Below are positions 15,461 through 24,666 of a DNA stretch of 41,433 nucleotides, one piece after another (positions within the stretch are counted from its first letter, which is position 1; each line of letters starts with the position of its first letter). The notes beneath the pieces were generated by a model, which saw only the letters and a list, made by a program, of their open reading frames with translations, was not told the DNA's origin and did no database searches. The stretch covers positions 1 through 41,433 of the forward strand of contig SVDS01000026.1 of the NCBI GenBank assembly GCA_015057715.1. Direction: 5' to 3'. A program made the translations under genes and the position numbers. The DNA comes from Paenibacillaceae bacterium (GTDB lineage Bacteria > Bacillota > Clostridia > Lachnospirales > Lachnospiraceae).

Positions 15461-16249
15461 TTATATAATTACCTTAACCGGGCACTTGGCGGCACATTTA
15501 CCGCAATTGGTGCATTTGTCATAATCAATAATCGCAACATTATTGTCCATATGGATGGCATCAAATTCACACTGTTTGATACACATGGTACATCCAATAC
15601 AGCCCACATCGCATTTAGCCTTTACATCTTTTCCCTTATCATGGGAGTTACACTGAACTAAATACTCTGCTTTATATGGAACCATATCAATTAATGCATT
15701 GGGGCAGGAAGCCACACATTTGCCACAGGCAACGCACTTCTCCTTATCAACTACTGCAATACCGTCCACAACATGGATCGCATCAAATTCACATGCTTTC
15801 ACACAGGATCCGTATCCCATACAGCCATAAACACATGACTTCTCACCAGATCCAGGTACGACTGAAATCTTACGGCAGTCATCAATACCATAATAATTAT
15901 ACTGAACTTTCGTTTTATCACAGCTGCCTTTGCACTTAACAAAAGCGACCTTCTTCTCAGCTGAACCTGCAGCTACTCCCATGATTTCACTGATCTTTTC
16001 AGTCACAGAAGCACCACCAACCGGACAGGCACCAACATCAGCCTGACCTGCAGCAATGGCTTTTGCAAGAGCATCACACCCTGCATAGCCGCAACCGCCG
16101 CAGTTGTTGCCTGGCAGCTCATTTCTGACCATGATCTCCTTCTCGTCAACCTCAACTTTAAATTTCTCACTTGCAATGCCGAGGAATACTCCAATCAGAA
16201 TACCGATAATGCCAACAACGGCCGCCGCAAAAATAATTCCTGTTATCAT
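15461..16249 (-). CDS. rnfB: Rnf complex subunit RnfB, polyferredoxin
   Basis: A 262-residue iron-sulfur protein. One N-terminal membrane helix (about residues 3-25) is followed by an Fe-S domain with Cys50, Cys53, Cys58 and Cys75 (NNCGGCGYAGC...ACP). The C-terminal part has ferredoxin repeats with CxxCxxC...CP type motifs: around residues 143-153, CVACGKCVASCP at 172-182, CIGCTMCIKQC at 217-227 and CTNCGKCAAKCP at 246-256. RnfB takes electrons from reduced ferredoxin and passes them to the rest of the complex. It is the last gene of the operon, 18 bases after rnfA. Some clostridial RnfB are longer; the cluster motifs here look intact. Confidence 0.96.
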   Translation of the reverse strand: MITGIIFAAAVVGIIGILIGVFLGIASEKFKVEVDEKEIMVRNELPGNNCGGCGYAGCDALAKAIAAGQADVGACPVGGASVTEKISEIMGVAAGSAEKKVAFVKCKGSCDKTKVQYNYYGIDDCRKISVVPGSGEKSCVYGCMGYGSCVKACEFDAIHVVDGIAVVDKEKCVACGKCVASCPNALIDMVPYKAEYLVQCNSHDKGKDVKAKCDVGCIGCTMCIKQCEFDAIHMDNNVAIIDYDKCTNCGKCAAKCPVKVII

Positions 16250-16267
16250 ATTCTTTCGTCTCCTCCC

Positions 16268-16843
16268 TTAAATTAATCCGGAAAATCCGAAAAATGCAAT
16301 TGCCATCAGGCCAGAGGTAATCAGAACAATTGGTGATCCCTTAAAGGAATGAGGAACGTCATTATATTCGATTCTTTCACGGACACCAGCCAGCATAATA
16401 ATGGCAATGGTGAAACCAACGGAAATACCCACACCGTTTACAACGCTCTCCAGAATGTTATAGTCCTTCTGAACATTGGTCAGTGCCACACCTAAAACAG
16501 CACAGTTTGTTGTAATCAGAGGCAGATATACACCAAGCGCGTCATAAAGAGCAGGCATGGATTTCTTTAAAAACATTTCTACAAACTGTACCAGCGCTGC
16601 AATTACAAGAATAAATACGATCGTCTGTAAAAATTCCAGATGAAGACCGACCAATACACTCTTATAAATTAAGCTGGTAACAAATGATGCAATGGTAATT
16701 ACAAAGATAACAGCCGCGCCCATGCCGGCAGAAGTTTTCACATTTTTGGAAACTCCAAGGAATGGACAAAGGCCGAGGAACTGACTGAGCACTACGTTAT
16801 TAACCAGTGCGGAGCCAATGGCAATTAATAATAATTCTTTCAT
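16268..16843 (-). CDS. rnfA: Rnf complex membrane subunit RnfA
   Basis: A 191-residue integral membrane protein with about six helices. Conserved Cys26 (FLGLCPFLGVSK) and Cys114 (TTNCAVLG) are the positions that, with the matching pair in RnfE, hold a membrane-embedded [2Fe-2S] cluster in Rnf and NQR complexes. Length is normal. It lies 12 bases after rnfE. Confidence 0.97.
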   Translation of the reverse strand: MKELLLIAIGSALVNNVVLSQFLGLCPFLGVSKNVKTSAGMGAAVIFVITIASFVTSLIYKSVLVGLHLEFLQTIVFILVIAALVQFVEMFLKKSMPALYDALGVYLPLITTNCAVLGVALTNVQKDYNILESVVNGVGISVGFTIAIIMLAGVRERIEYNDVPHSFKGSPIVLITSGLMAIAFFGFSGLI

Positions 16844-16855
16844 CGATCCACTCTC

Positions 16856-17650
16856 CTATTCGTCTTTCTTGGAAGTTGCAGTTTTTAATTCTGCTTCTTT
16901 TCTGGCTACTTCTGCTTTTTTCGCTGCAAGAGCTTCTTCCTCTGCCTGTCTTTTTCTGGTCTCTAAAACTTCATGGTTTGACATGCAGGAAGAACCGGTA
17001 CAGGACATGCAGTTGCCTCCGCAGGCTAACTTAGACTGTGGAACAGAGCCGTTGGTTGCAGACGGAGCTTTAAATTTATTCTGCAAAGCAGTTAAAATTG
17101 AAAGCACAAAGAATGCACCAGGAGCCAGAACAAAAATAGCAATGTGGTAATTCTCCGGAATGATGGTGTGTCCGAATACGGCACCGGAACCCAGGATCTC
17201 ACGAACAAGTCCGATACAGGTTAAAGCTACCGTGAAGCCAAGTCCCATACCGATTCCGTCAAAGGTGGATTCTGCCACTCCGTTCTTGGAAGCATAGGAT
17301 TCTGCACGACCTAAGATAATACAGTTAACTACGATCAGCGGAATGTAGATTCCAAGAGCTGAATAAAGGCTGGGCACGTATGCCTGTAAAAGCAGCTGCA
17401 CGATGGTAACGAGAGTTGCTACAATAACAATGTAAGCCGGAATTCTGACACGATCCGGAATAATCTTACGCATAGCAGAAATAATCATATTAGAAAATAA
17501 CAGTACCACAGTTGTGGAAAGTCCCATACCTGCTCCGTTTACTGCAGATGTGGTAACAGCCAGAGTCGGACACATACCGAGCATCAGCACGAAGGTCGGG
17601 TTCTCTTTTACGATACCGTTAAATAAACGTTCTGTACATTTGTTGTTCAT
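16856..17650 (-). CDS. rnfE: Rnf complex membrane subunit RnfE with a cysteine-rich C-terminal tail
   Basis: A 264-residue protein. Residues 1-200 form the usual RnfE fold with six helices and the conserved Cys27 (LGMCPTLAV) and Cys110 (VVNCIILG), which pair with RnfA for the intramembrane cluster. RnfE is usually about 200 residues; here there is an extra tail of about 65 residues. It begins with four cysteines, Cys210, Cys214, Cys217 and Cys222, and goes on as a charged, Ala/Glu/Lys-rich helix (about 228-260), probably a coiled coil. The tail could bind metal or an Fe-S cluster or help dock RnfB; this is inference. It lies 11 bases after rnfG in the operon. Confidence 0.96.
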   Translation of the reverse strand: MNNKCTERLFNGIVKENPTFVLMLGMCPTLAVTTSAVNGAGMGLSTTVVLLFSNMIISAMRKIIPDRVRIPAYIVIVATLVTIVQLLLQAYVPSLYSALGIYIPLIVVNCIILGRAESYASKNGVAESTFDGIGMGLGFTVALTCIGLVREILGSGAVFGHTIIPENYHIAIFVLAPGAFFVLSILTALQNKFKAPSATNGSVPQSKLACGGNCMSCTGSSCMSNHEVLETRKRQAEEEALAAKKAEVARKEAELKTATSKKDE

Positions 17651-17661
17651 CTTCCCACCTC

Positions 17662-18276
17662 CTACTGATTCATATAGTGATGCACATAATACAATGCTGC
17701 ATTAACCGCATTGGTAGTAGCGCTTGATGTAATGGTTGCACCGCTGATGGCGTTGATTTCAGCATCGCCTGCATTACCTGATTTGGTTACCGTAAGTGAC
17801 TCCGCACTCTTTCCATTGTACTGATCTTTAAATGCCGGTTCTTTGGCCTTAAGACCCAAACCTGGAGTATCGCTGATTGCAAGAAACTCAATTCCGCTTA
17901 TGCTTCCATCGGCTTTAATTCCTACAGACAGTTCGATTGTACCACCGTAGCTGTCATCGGAATGGGAAGTGATGACATAACCAAGCAGTGTACCGCTTCC
18001 ATCTACCGCCTGAAGCGCATTGTTCACACCAACTTTACCAAAGTTCTGTGTGGTAAGATCTGTATTGCAGGTTTCAATGGCTGCCTTCATCTTATCATCT
18101 GACTTAAAATCAGCTGCTTCCGGAAACACTGCCTTATATGCCACAATATTTGCAGCAAGAGTTGCTTTTTCAATGGGAGCTTTCGTAATCTGATAAGCAC
18201 CGCCTAACAGGAAACCGGAAACCAGAGTAATGACAAATAAAATTAACGCGTCTTTCATATATCCGCCACTCTTCAT
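17662..18276 (-). CDS. rnfG: Rnf complex flavoprotein subunit RnfG
   Basis: A 204-residue protein with a single N-terminal membrane helix (about residues 9-30) and an extracytoplasmic FMN-binding domain. The flavin attachment motif is seen as AISGATITSS, with Thr181 the expected site of covalent FMN. The start at 18276 is chosen because the AGGAGG ribosome site sits at the end of rnfD and the ATG lies one base after the rnfD stop; longer in-frame starts would run inside rnfD. The tight spacing suggests translational coupling. Confidence 0.96.
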   Translation of the reverse strand: MKSGGYMKDALILFVITLVSGFLLGGAYQITKAPIEKATLAANIVAYKAVFPEAADFKSDDKMKAAIETCNTDLTTQNFGKVGVNNALQAVDGSGTLLGYVITSHSDDSYGGTIELSVGIKADGSISGIEFLAISDTPGLGLKAKEPAFKDQYNGKSAESLTVTKSGNAGDAEINAISGATITSSATTNAVNAALYYVHHYMNQ

Positions 18277-18277
18277 C

Positions 18278-19201
18278 TTATTTGCCCTCCTTTCCAAATG
18301 CTTTTGGAAGTGAAATCTTCTCAATCAGCGGAACCAGAATATTGCTGATGATGATTGCATAAGAAACTCCCTCTGCAGAACCTCCGAAAAGACGGAACAG
18401 ACCGGTAAGCACACCTAACAGAATTCCAAAATAGATCTGCCCCTTTATTGTAACAGGACTTGTTACATAATCGGTTGCCATAAAGAATGCACCAAATATG
18501 ATACCGCCGCCGCATAAGTGAGTCAGGACGTACATCAGGTCATGCTGTCCAAACACAAATACAAACAGAGAAAATGTAATTAAATAGGCAGCCGGAATAC
18601 GGATTGATATTACTTTTCTTGCAATTAAATATGCTGCACCAATCAGAAGGGCGATAACGGAAACTTCTCCGATTGTTCCAGGAATTTTTCCGATAAACAT
18701 AGCAGCCACATCAACTGACTGACCAGCTTTAAACGCTGCAAGAGGAGTAGGACTTACAACCGCGTCATTGTATGTAAACGTGGTCATAGGACCTGCAAAT
18801 GAGATCAGAAGAAAACATCTTGCCGCAAGGGCAGGGTTCATAAAGTTCTGTCCCAGACCGCCGTAAAGCTGTTTTACAACAATAATCGCAAACACACCGC
18901 CTAAAAATGGCATCCATAGCGGAATTGCCGGAGGCATGTTAAGTCCAAGAATCATTCCGGTTACAAGTGCACTGCCGTCACTGACAGTTACTGGTTTCCC
19001 CATAAGGGATTCAAAAACATATTCACTTAATACACAGGATAAAATGCTGACAAGTAACACCAGTGCAGCTTTTACTCCAAACTGATATACACCATACGCA
19101 GTAGCCGGGATCATGGCAATTGCAACATCCAGCATAAGATTCTGTGATGTTACCTGGTCCCTGACATGAGGTGATGATGATACGTTTAATAATTTACTCA
19201 T
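18278..19201 (-). CDS. rnfD: Rnf complex membrane subunit RnfD
   Basis: A 307-residue membrane protein with about eight or nine helices, homologous to NqrB. Conserved blocks include SDGSALVTGMILGLNMPP (residues 74-91) and GGLGQNFMNPALAARCF (114-130). The region expected to carry covalent FMN reads NDAVVSPTPLA with Thr152; in many relatives this is SGATPL, so the threonine is kept while the preceding residues differ. It lies between rnfC (11 bases) and rnfG (1 base). Confidence 0.96.
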   Translation of the reverse strand: MSKLLNVSSSPHVRDQVTSQNLMLDVAIAMIPATAYGVYQFGVKAALVLLVSILSCVLSEYVFESLMGKPVTVSDGSALVTGMILGLNMPPAIPLWMPFLGGVFAIIVVKQLYGGLGQNFMNPALAARCFLLISFAGPMTTFTYNDAVVSPTPLAAFKAGQSVDVAAMFIGKIPGTIGEVSVIALLIGAAYLIARKVISIRIPAAYLITFSLFVFVFGQHDLMYVLTHLCGGGIIFGAFFMATDYVTSPVTIKGQIYFGILLGVLTGLFRLFGGSAEGVSYAIIISNILVPLIEKISLPKAFGKEGK

Positions 19202-19212
19202 ACTTCACTCTC

Positions 19213-20535
19213 CTACGCTTTTTTTCTGCTTGCGATAACTGTTTTGCGCATCTCTTTAAACGCCTGGGTTAATGGCAGTTTCGCCGGACAGGCATATGCA
19301 CAGCAGCCGCATTCGCAGCATTCCATACCATCTAATTTTACAAATGTATCTATGTCAGATCTCATAGCTGCCTGCATCATCATCTGTGGAACCACGCGGC
19401 TTGGACATACATTGACACATCTGCCGCAACGGATGCAGGCAGTAGGTGCATTTAGTGCAACCTCATCCTTTGACATGCAGGTAAGCGCAGAGGAGGTTTT
19501 GGTAACAGGAATATTCATGTTAAACAATGCCTGCCCCATCATGGGTCCTCCGGAAATTACTTTCTCCGGTTCTGTTTTAAATCCGCCGGAAGCCTCTAAC
19601 AGCTCGGCATAATTTGTTCCTGTTCTCACATTATAGTTCTGTGGGTTTGCAATCGCATCGCCGGTAACTGTTACAATTCTTCTGATTAATGGAGTGGAAT
19701 TTGCAACAGCATTGTAAATGGATATCACCGTATCCACGTTATCCACGATGCAGCCTGCATCAGCCGGAAGCATGGAAGAGTTGATCTTTCTTCCTGTTAC
19801 CGCATAGATTAAAGCACGCTCTCCACCCTGTGGATATTTTGTCTTTAAGGGGCAAACCGTGATTCTTGGCTCATCTTTTACAAGCTCCGTCATCACTTTA
19901 ATTGCCTCTGGTTTATTGTCTTCAATTCCGATCACACCTTTTGCATTATCAAACAGCTGAAGAATGATATTCAGACCTTTAATAATACTTTCCGGCTCTT
20001 CCAGCATCATCCGATAATCGGAAGTCAGATATGGTTCGCATTCTGCTCCGTTAACGATAATCGTATCAATCTTTGACTCATCCTTTGGTGTAAGCTTTAC
20101 ATGTGTAGGAAAACCTGCACCGCCAAGTCCTACAATGCCGGATTCCTTTACGATATCACGTATCTCCTCTTTTGACAGGGATTTGGGATCCCGCTGTTTT
20201 CCAAAACCTTCCGCTTCCTGATATTTGCCATCATTATCAACAATGATTGACATTACCATGGAGCCGTTGGCAACCATTCTTGGTTCAATGGTTTTTACTG
20301 TTCCTGAAACAGAACTGATCACACAGGCAGAAATAAAACCGCCTGCTTCTCCGATCTTCTGACCAACTAATACCTGATCACCTGCTGCCACCAGAGGCTT
20401 CGCAGGAGCACCGATATGCTGGGATAGCGGGAACACCATCTCGCCTTTTGGCTGCAGTACCTGCACAGGTTTATTTTCCGACAATTCTTTTCCTTCATAG
20501 GTGTGAATGCCGCCTTTAAATGTAGCCAAACCCAT
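19213..20535 (-). CDS. rnfC: Rnf complex NADH-binding subunit RnfC
   Basis: A 440-residue peripheral protein that connects the complex with NAD. It has the nucleotide/FMN region VGLGGAGFPTHVKLTP at about residues 134-150 and VNGAECEPYLTSDYR, as in RnfC and NuoF, and two C-terminal [4Fe-4S] motifs: CIRCGRCVNVCP at about 367 and CCECGCCAYACP at about 406. It is the first gene of rnfCDGEAB, the clostridial gene order, with promoter at 20606-20634. Confidence 0.97.
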   Translation of the reverse strand: MGLATFKGGIHTYEGKELSENKPVQVLQPKGEMVFPLSQHIGAPAKPLVAAGDQVLVGQKIGEAGGFISACVISSVSGTVKTIEPRMVANGSMVMSIIVDNDGKYQEAEGFGKQRDPKSLSKEEIRDIVKESGIVGLGGAGFPTHVKLTPKDESKIDTIIVNGAECEPYLTSDYRMMLEEPESIIKGLNIILQLFDNAKGVIGIEDNKPEAIKVMTELVKDEPRITVCPLKTKYPQGGERALIYAVTGRKINSSMLPADAGCIVDNVDTVISIYNAVANSTPLIRRIVTVTGDAIANPQNYNVRTGTNYAELLEASGGFKTEPEKVISGGPMMGQALFNMNIPVTKTSSALTCMSKDEVALNAPTACIRCGRCVNVCPSRVVPQMMMQAAMRSDIDTFVKLDGMECCECGCCAYACPAKLPLTQAFKEMRKTVIASRKKA

Positions 20536-20605
20536 TAGACTAACCCTCTTTCTCTACAATTCTTTATCTCTCCCGACAAAATCTTCTCACTTTGTCACCG
20601 GAGTA

Positions 20606-20634
20606 AGTATAACACAATCTGTAGGCCGAAACAA
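20606..20634 (-). promoter_or_regulatory. Probable promoter of the rnf operon
   Basis: On the minus strand TTGTTT (20629-20634), 17-base spacer, TATACT (20606-20611), about 65 bases before the rnfC start. The -35 box is weak. Confidence 0.5.
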
Positions 20635-20944
20635 TCCGAAATTACATATTGTATACTGTGTTCCGATTGTAATTCTTACCATTGGTGGGAGGAACCACCT
20701 GCCTTAAGTTGTAATTTATTGTTAAATTTTAGACAATTAAACTTTGTAACCAATGACTTTGTTTTCCAAAAAAAACAATCATTTCTTCTTGTATACATAA
20801 AAAAACAAAATAATCAGTTTTTTTAATTATTGTTTTTATTTTTATACATTCTTCTTTGTTAAATTTTTGTTAATTTTTTCTTTTTGTTTAAAAATTCTCT
20901 TTATTATTAATAAATATTTTTCATTAATCAGCCCATTTATTTAT
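20635..20944. other. AT-rich intergenic region upstream of rnf
   Basis: About 310 bases with long A and T runs and no convincing ORF. It holds one imperfect Rex-like palindrome TTGTTAAATTTTAGACAA at 20719-20736. Otherwise no clear element was found. Confidence 0.5.
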
Positions 20945-21028
20945 TAAAAAAAATAATAACAAAACAGGAGCATCCGGCTTGCCATGAGCAGAAATCCCTT
21001 CCCATTCATAGCTTTGCCCAATGCTCCC
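20945..21028 (-). terminator. Terminator after the ABC exporter genes
   Basis: Outer arms GGAGCAT (20968-20974) and ATGCTCC (21021-21027) close a long hairpin with partial inner pairing; on the minus strand it is followed by TGTTTTGTTATTATTTTTTTT-like T-rich sequence. Confidence 0.7.
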
Positions 21029-21057
21029 TCACTAAATTAACTGTTAAAAACCATGGA

Positions 21058-22929
21058 TTAATCCAGTTCTGCTGCTCCGGTGTAAAGTTGATAATATCGT
21101 CCTTTATGATTTAAAAGTTCCTCGTGATCACCCCGTTCGATGATCTCACCATTTTCCAGTACCATAATGGCATTGGCATTTCTGACTGTGGACAGCCGGT
21201 GAGCGATTACAAAGGTGGTCCGGTTGGTCATAAGGCGGTCCATACCCCGTTCAATATGCTTTTCTGTTCTTGTATCTACCGAACTTGTTGCCTCGTCAAG
21301 AATTAAAATGGGGGCTTTGGAAATAGCTGCTCTTGCTATGTTAAGTAGCTGTCTCTGACCCTGGCTTAAATTAGCTCCATCTCCTTCTAAAACCGTCTCA
21401 AATCCGTCATGCAGTCTCGTGATAAAGGAGTAGGCAGACGCTGTTTTTGCTGCCTCGATCACTTCTTCATCTGTCGCATCCAGTCTTCCATAACGAATAT
21501 TCTCCATTACAGTTCCTGTAAACAAATGGGTGTCCTGGAGCACCATGGCAATGTTTTCCCGAAGATTTTCTCTTTTTATATTTCTGATATTCACTCCGTC
21601 AATGGTAATTTCTCCGCCCTGTATATCGTAAAAACGATTTAACAAATTGGTAATTGTTGTTTTACCCGCTCCGGTTGAACCTACAAAGGCAATCTTCTGA
21701 CCTGGCTTTGCATAAAGGCTGATATCTTTTAAAATCACTTTATCCGGATTATAGCCAAAGGTCACGTTCTTCAATTCCACAAAACCATTCATTGGATCCA
21801 GCACGTTTGCATCTTCCCCGTCTGCAGGCTCCGGACTCTCATCCATAATTGCAAATACCCGCTCTGCTCCTGCAAGAGCAGAAAAAACGTTGCTGATCTG
21901 CATGGAAATTTCATTAATTGGCCGGCTGAACTGTCTGGAAAAGTTTAAAAATACTGTCAGTCCGCCAACATCAAAGCCTTTTATTACACATAAGAGCGCT
22001 CCGATACAGGCAGTTAAAATATAATTTAACTGACTTAGGTTAAACATGATCGGCATCATGACGCCGCCAAAAAACTGGGCTTTTATCATGTTATTCTTCA
22101 AATCATCATTGAGAATTCCAAATTCCTCTTCTGCATCATTTTCATGGCAGAATACTTTTACCACTTTCTGTCCGCTGATTGTCTCTTCAATATATCCATT
22201 CACTGCACCCAGAGAGCTTTGCTGGGCGCTGAAATACTTCTGGCTTCTCCCACCAATCATTCCTGCTGCCTTTATCATAACCGGTATCAGCACCAGTGTC
22301 ACCAGTGTCAGCCAGATATTCGTATAGATCATAAGAAACAGCGTTCCCACAATACTTAATGCTCCTGAGAAGAGCTGGATTAAGGTATTGCTTAACATCT
22401 GACCGATGGTATCCACATCATTGCTGAAACGGCTCATTAAGTCTCCGGTATTGTTGGTATCATAAAAACGTACCGGAAGGGTCTGCATCTTTTTAAATAA
22501 ATCATCTCTTATTTTTTCAAGAGCATTCTGGGCAACCGATATCATGATTCTTGACTGGGCATAGTTAGCCGCTACTCCCACAAGGAAAACCGCCGCCATA
22601 ACTGCAAGCCCTTTTGCAAGACCTGCCACATCTCCCCTGCTTCCGTCTAATGGTGCAATAAACTGATTCATAATGGGCCTCAGCATATAAGAGCCGCCCA
22701 AATTAGAAAGAGTTCCTATTACAACACAGACTAATGCGATTGCCATCTGGGGTCTGTACTCTCTTAAATAAGACAGTAGGCGTCTGGCAGTGGCATTGGC
22801 ATTCTTGGGAGTGCCTTTTTTCATGGGTCTTCCATGCCCGGGACCTCCGGGACCTCTCTCGCCTTTTTGAGCTGAGGCAGACCGGCCGTAACGCCTTTTT
22901 AAGCTTTCTATCTTCTTTTGTTCTTCCAT
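21058..22929 (-). CDS. Heterodimeric ABC exporter, subunit with consensus Walker B
   Basis: A 623-residue half-transporter: a charged, Gly-rich N terminus (residues 1-45), six-helix membrane domain (about 50-340) and ATPase domain (about 380-620). Walker A is GSTGAGKTT, the signature is LSQGQRQ and Walker B is ILILDEATSSVD, so the catalytic Glu is present while the signature deviates from LSGGQ. The partner gene upstream shows the opposite pattern. This is typical of heterodimeric exporters such as TM287/TM288 or LmrCD with one weak ATP site. Expected role is export of drugs or other amphipathic compounds. Its ATG overlaps the stop of the partner by one base (TAATG). Confidence 0.92.
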   Translation of the reverse strand: MEEQKKIESLKRRYGRSASAQKGERGPGGPGHGRPMKKGTPKNANATARRLLSYLREYRPQMAIALVCVVIGTLSNLGGSYMLRPIMNQFIAPLDGSRGDVAGLAKGLAVMAAVFLVGVAANYAQSRIMISVAQNALEKIRDDLFKKMQTLPVRFYDTNNTGDLMSRFSNDVDTIGQMLSNTLIQLFSGALSIVGTLFLMIYTNIWLTLVTLVLIPVMIKAAGMIGGRSQKYFSAQQSSLGAVNGYIEETISGQKVVKVFCHENDAEEEFGILNDDLKNNMIKAQFFGGVMMPIMFNLSQLNYILTACIGALLCVIKGFDVGGLTVFLNFSRQFSRPINEISMQISNVFSALAGAERVFAIMDESPEPADGEDANVLDPMNGFVELKNVTFGYNPDKVILKDISLYAKPGQKIAFVGSTGAGKTTITNLLNRFYDIQGGEITIDGVNIRNIKRENLRENIAMVLQDTHLFTGTVMENIRYGRLDATDEEVIEAAKTASAYSFITRLHDGFETVLEGDGANLSQGQRQLLNIARAAISKAPILILDEATSSVDTRTEKHIERGMDRLMTNRTTFVIAHRLSTVRNANAIMVLENGEIIERGDHEELLNHKGRYYQLYTGAAELD

Positions 22930-24662
22930 TATGCACCTGCCTCCTTTTCCCGGTCTTTTTGTGAATAATAAATTTCCTGATAAGCATCACAGGTTTCCAT
23001 CAGTTCTTGATGCGTTCCAATCCCTGCAATTTTCCCTTCGTCAAGAACGATTATTTTATCTGCATTTTCCACTGACCCAATTCTCTGGGCAATGATAAAT
23101 TTTGTGGTATCTTTCAGTGTGGTTGTAAAACTCTGTCTGATCTTTGCTTCAGTTGCTGTATCTACTGCAGAAGTGCTGTCATCAAGAATGAGAATTTTAG
23201 GCTTCTTTAAAAGGGTTCTGGCAATACACAGCCTTTGCTTTTGTCCGCCTGAGACATTGGAGCCGCCCTGCCCCAAATCGGTATCATACCCGTCTTTGAA
23301 GCTGGAGATGAATCCATGAGCCTGAGCGCTTTCTGACATCAGGACTATTTCATCCAGATCGGCCGTTTCATTTCCCCAGCGTAAATTTTCTTCAATGGTT
23401 CCGGAAAAAAGAACATTTTTCTGAAGCACCATACCTACGCTTTCTCTTAAATGCCGGATGGAATAATCTTTTACATTAATCCCGTCTACCAGTACTTCGC
23501 CTTCCCCAGCATCGTAAAGGCGGGGGATCAGCTGAACCAGGGAGGTCTTGCCGCTTCCGGTCGCACCGATAATACCAATGGTCTCGCCTGGATTTGCAGT
23601 GAAACTGATATGATCCAGAACAAGATCGTCCTCAGCATATTGGAAGCAGACATTACGAAACTCCACTTTTCCGGCAGTAATCTGTGCGGATTTTTGAGAA
23701 GCATGTTCATCTGTCAAGTCAATTTCCGTATCTAAGACCTCTTTTACTCTCTTTAAAGAAGCCATGGCACGGGAGGCCTGCAAAAACACCATGGATAGCA
23801 TCATCAGAGACATGAGAATCTGAACAATGTATATGGTAAATGCGGTTAAGTCTCCTACAGGCATTTTGCCTGCGATAATTAAATTTCCTCCATACCACAC
23901 GACAGCGATGGTGGTGATGTTCATCATCAGCATCATTAAGGGCATGGAAGTGATCACTACCTTCATGGCATTTAAGCTGCCTTCTTTTAAGTCCCGGTTG
24001 GTGGCCTGAAACTTTTCTTCCTCATGGCTTTCCCTGACAAAGGATTTTATTACCCTGACATTGGTTAATGCCTCCTGTACGCCGGAGTTTAAACGGTCGA
24101 TCTTCTTTTGCATGACCTCGAACCGCGGAAATGCTATGATCAGTATAATGGCAATTATAATGACCAGCACCGGAATCACCACAAGTAGAATGCTGACCAG
24201 CTGCCTGTTCATTAAATATGCCATGATTAATCCGCCAATCAGCATGCCCGGAGCCCGAAACATCATACGAAGGGTTAACATTACTACGTTTTGAATCTGC
24301 TGAATGTCATTGGTCAGCCTGGTTACCAGTGATCCGGTACTGAAATCATCAATATTTTTAAAAGAAAATTCCTGAACCTTATGAAAAACATCTTTTCTTA
24401 AATCAGTGCTGAAGCTGATGGAGGCCTTTGCCGAGAAATAAGCGGCTCCGATCCCACCGATTGCCATGAATACAGCAATGAGAATCATGATAAAGCCCAT
24501 TTTTACAATGTATGTTTCATCTCTTGCCAGCACTCCGTTATTGATAATCAGGGAAGTCATCCTGGGCAGCAATATCTCGCCGAACACTTCCGTGAGCATC
24601 AAAACAGGAGCCAGAATAAAGGCACCCAGATAGGGTCTTATATATTTCCAGTATCGTTTCAA
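22929..24662 (-). CDS. Heterodimeric ABC exporter, subunit with degenerate Walker B
   Basis: A 577-residue half-transporter with six N-terminal membrane helices (about 15-310) and an ATPase domain (about 335-570). Walker A is GATGSGKTS and the signature VSGGQKQR is canonical, but Walker B reads ILILDDSTSAVD with Asp in place of the catalytic Glu. In heterodimeric ABC exporters this makes the composite site formed with the partner's signature non-hydrolytic. It is four bases downstream of the MarR regulator and translationally coupled to the second subunit. Confidence 0.92.
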   Translation of the reverse strand: MKRYWKYIRPYLGAFILAPVLMLTEVFGEILLPRMTSLIINNGVLARDETYIVKMGFIMILIAVFMAIGGIGAAYFSAKASISFSTDLRKDVFHKVQEFSFKNIDDFSTGSLVTRLTNDIQQIQNVVMLTLRMMFRAPGMLIGGLIMAYLMNRQLVSILLVVIPVLVIIIAIILIIAFPRFEVMQKKIDRLNSGVQEALTNVRVIKSFVRESHEEEKFQATNRDLKEGSLNAMKVVITSMPLMMLMMNITTIAVVWYGGNLIIAGKMPVGDLTAFTIYIVQILMSLMMLSMVFLQASRAMASLKRVKEVLDTEIDLTDEHASQKSAQITAGKVEFRNVCFQYAEDDLVLDHISFTANPGETIGIIGATGSGKTSLVQLIPRLYDAGEGEVLVDGINVKDYSIRHLRESVGMVLQKNVLFSGTIEENLRWGNETADLDEIVLMSESAQAHGFISSFKDGYDTDLGQGGSNVSGGQKQRLCIARTLLKKPKILILDDSTSAVDTATEAKIRQSFTTTLKDTTKFIIAQRIGSVENADKIIVLDEGKIAGIGTHQELMETCDAYQEIYYSQKDREKEAGA

Positions 24663-24666
24663 GTTG

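Noticed and set aside
20700-20944. Possible origin-like or mobile-element end in the AT-rich region
   Set aside because: No DnaA-box cluster, inverted terminal repeats, target duplication or transposase was seen; it looks like ordinary AT-rich spacer.
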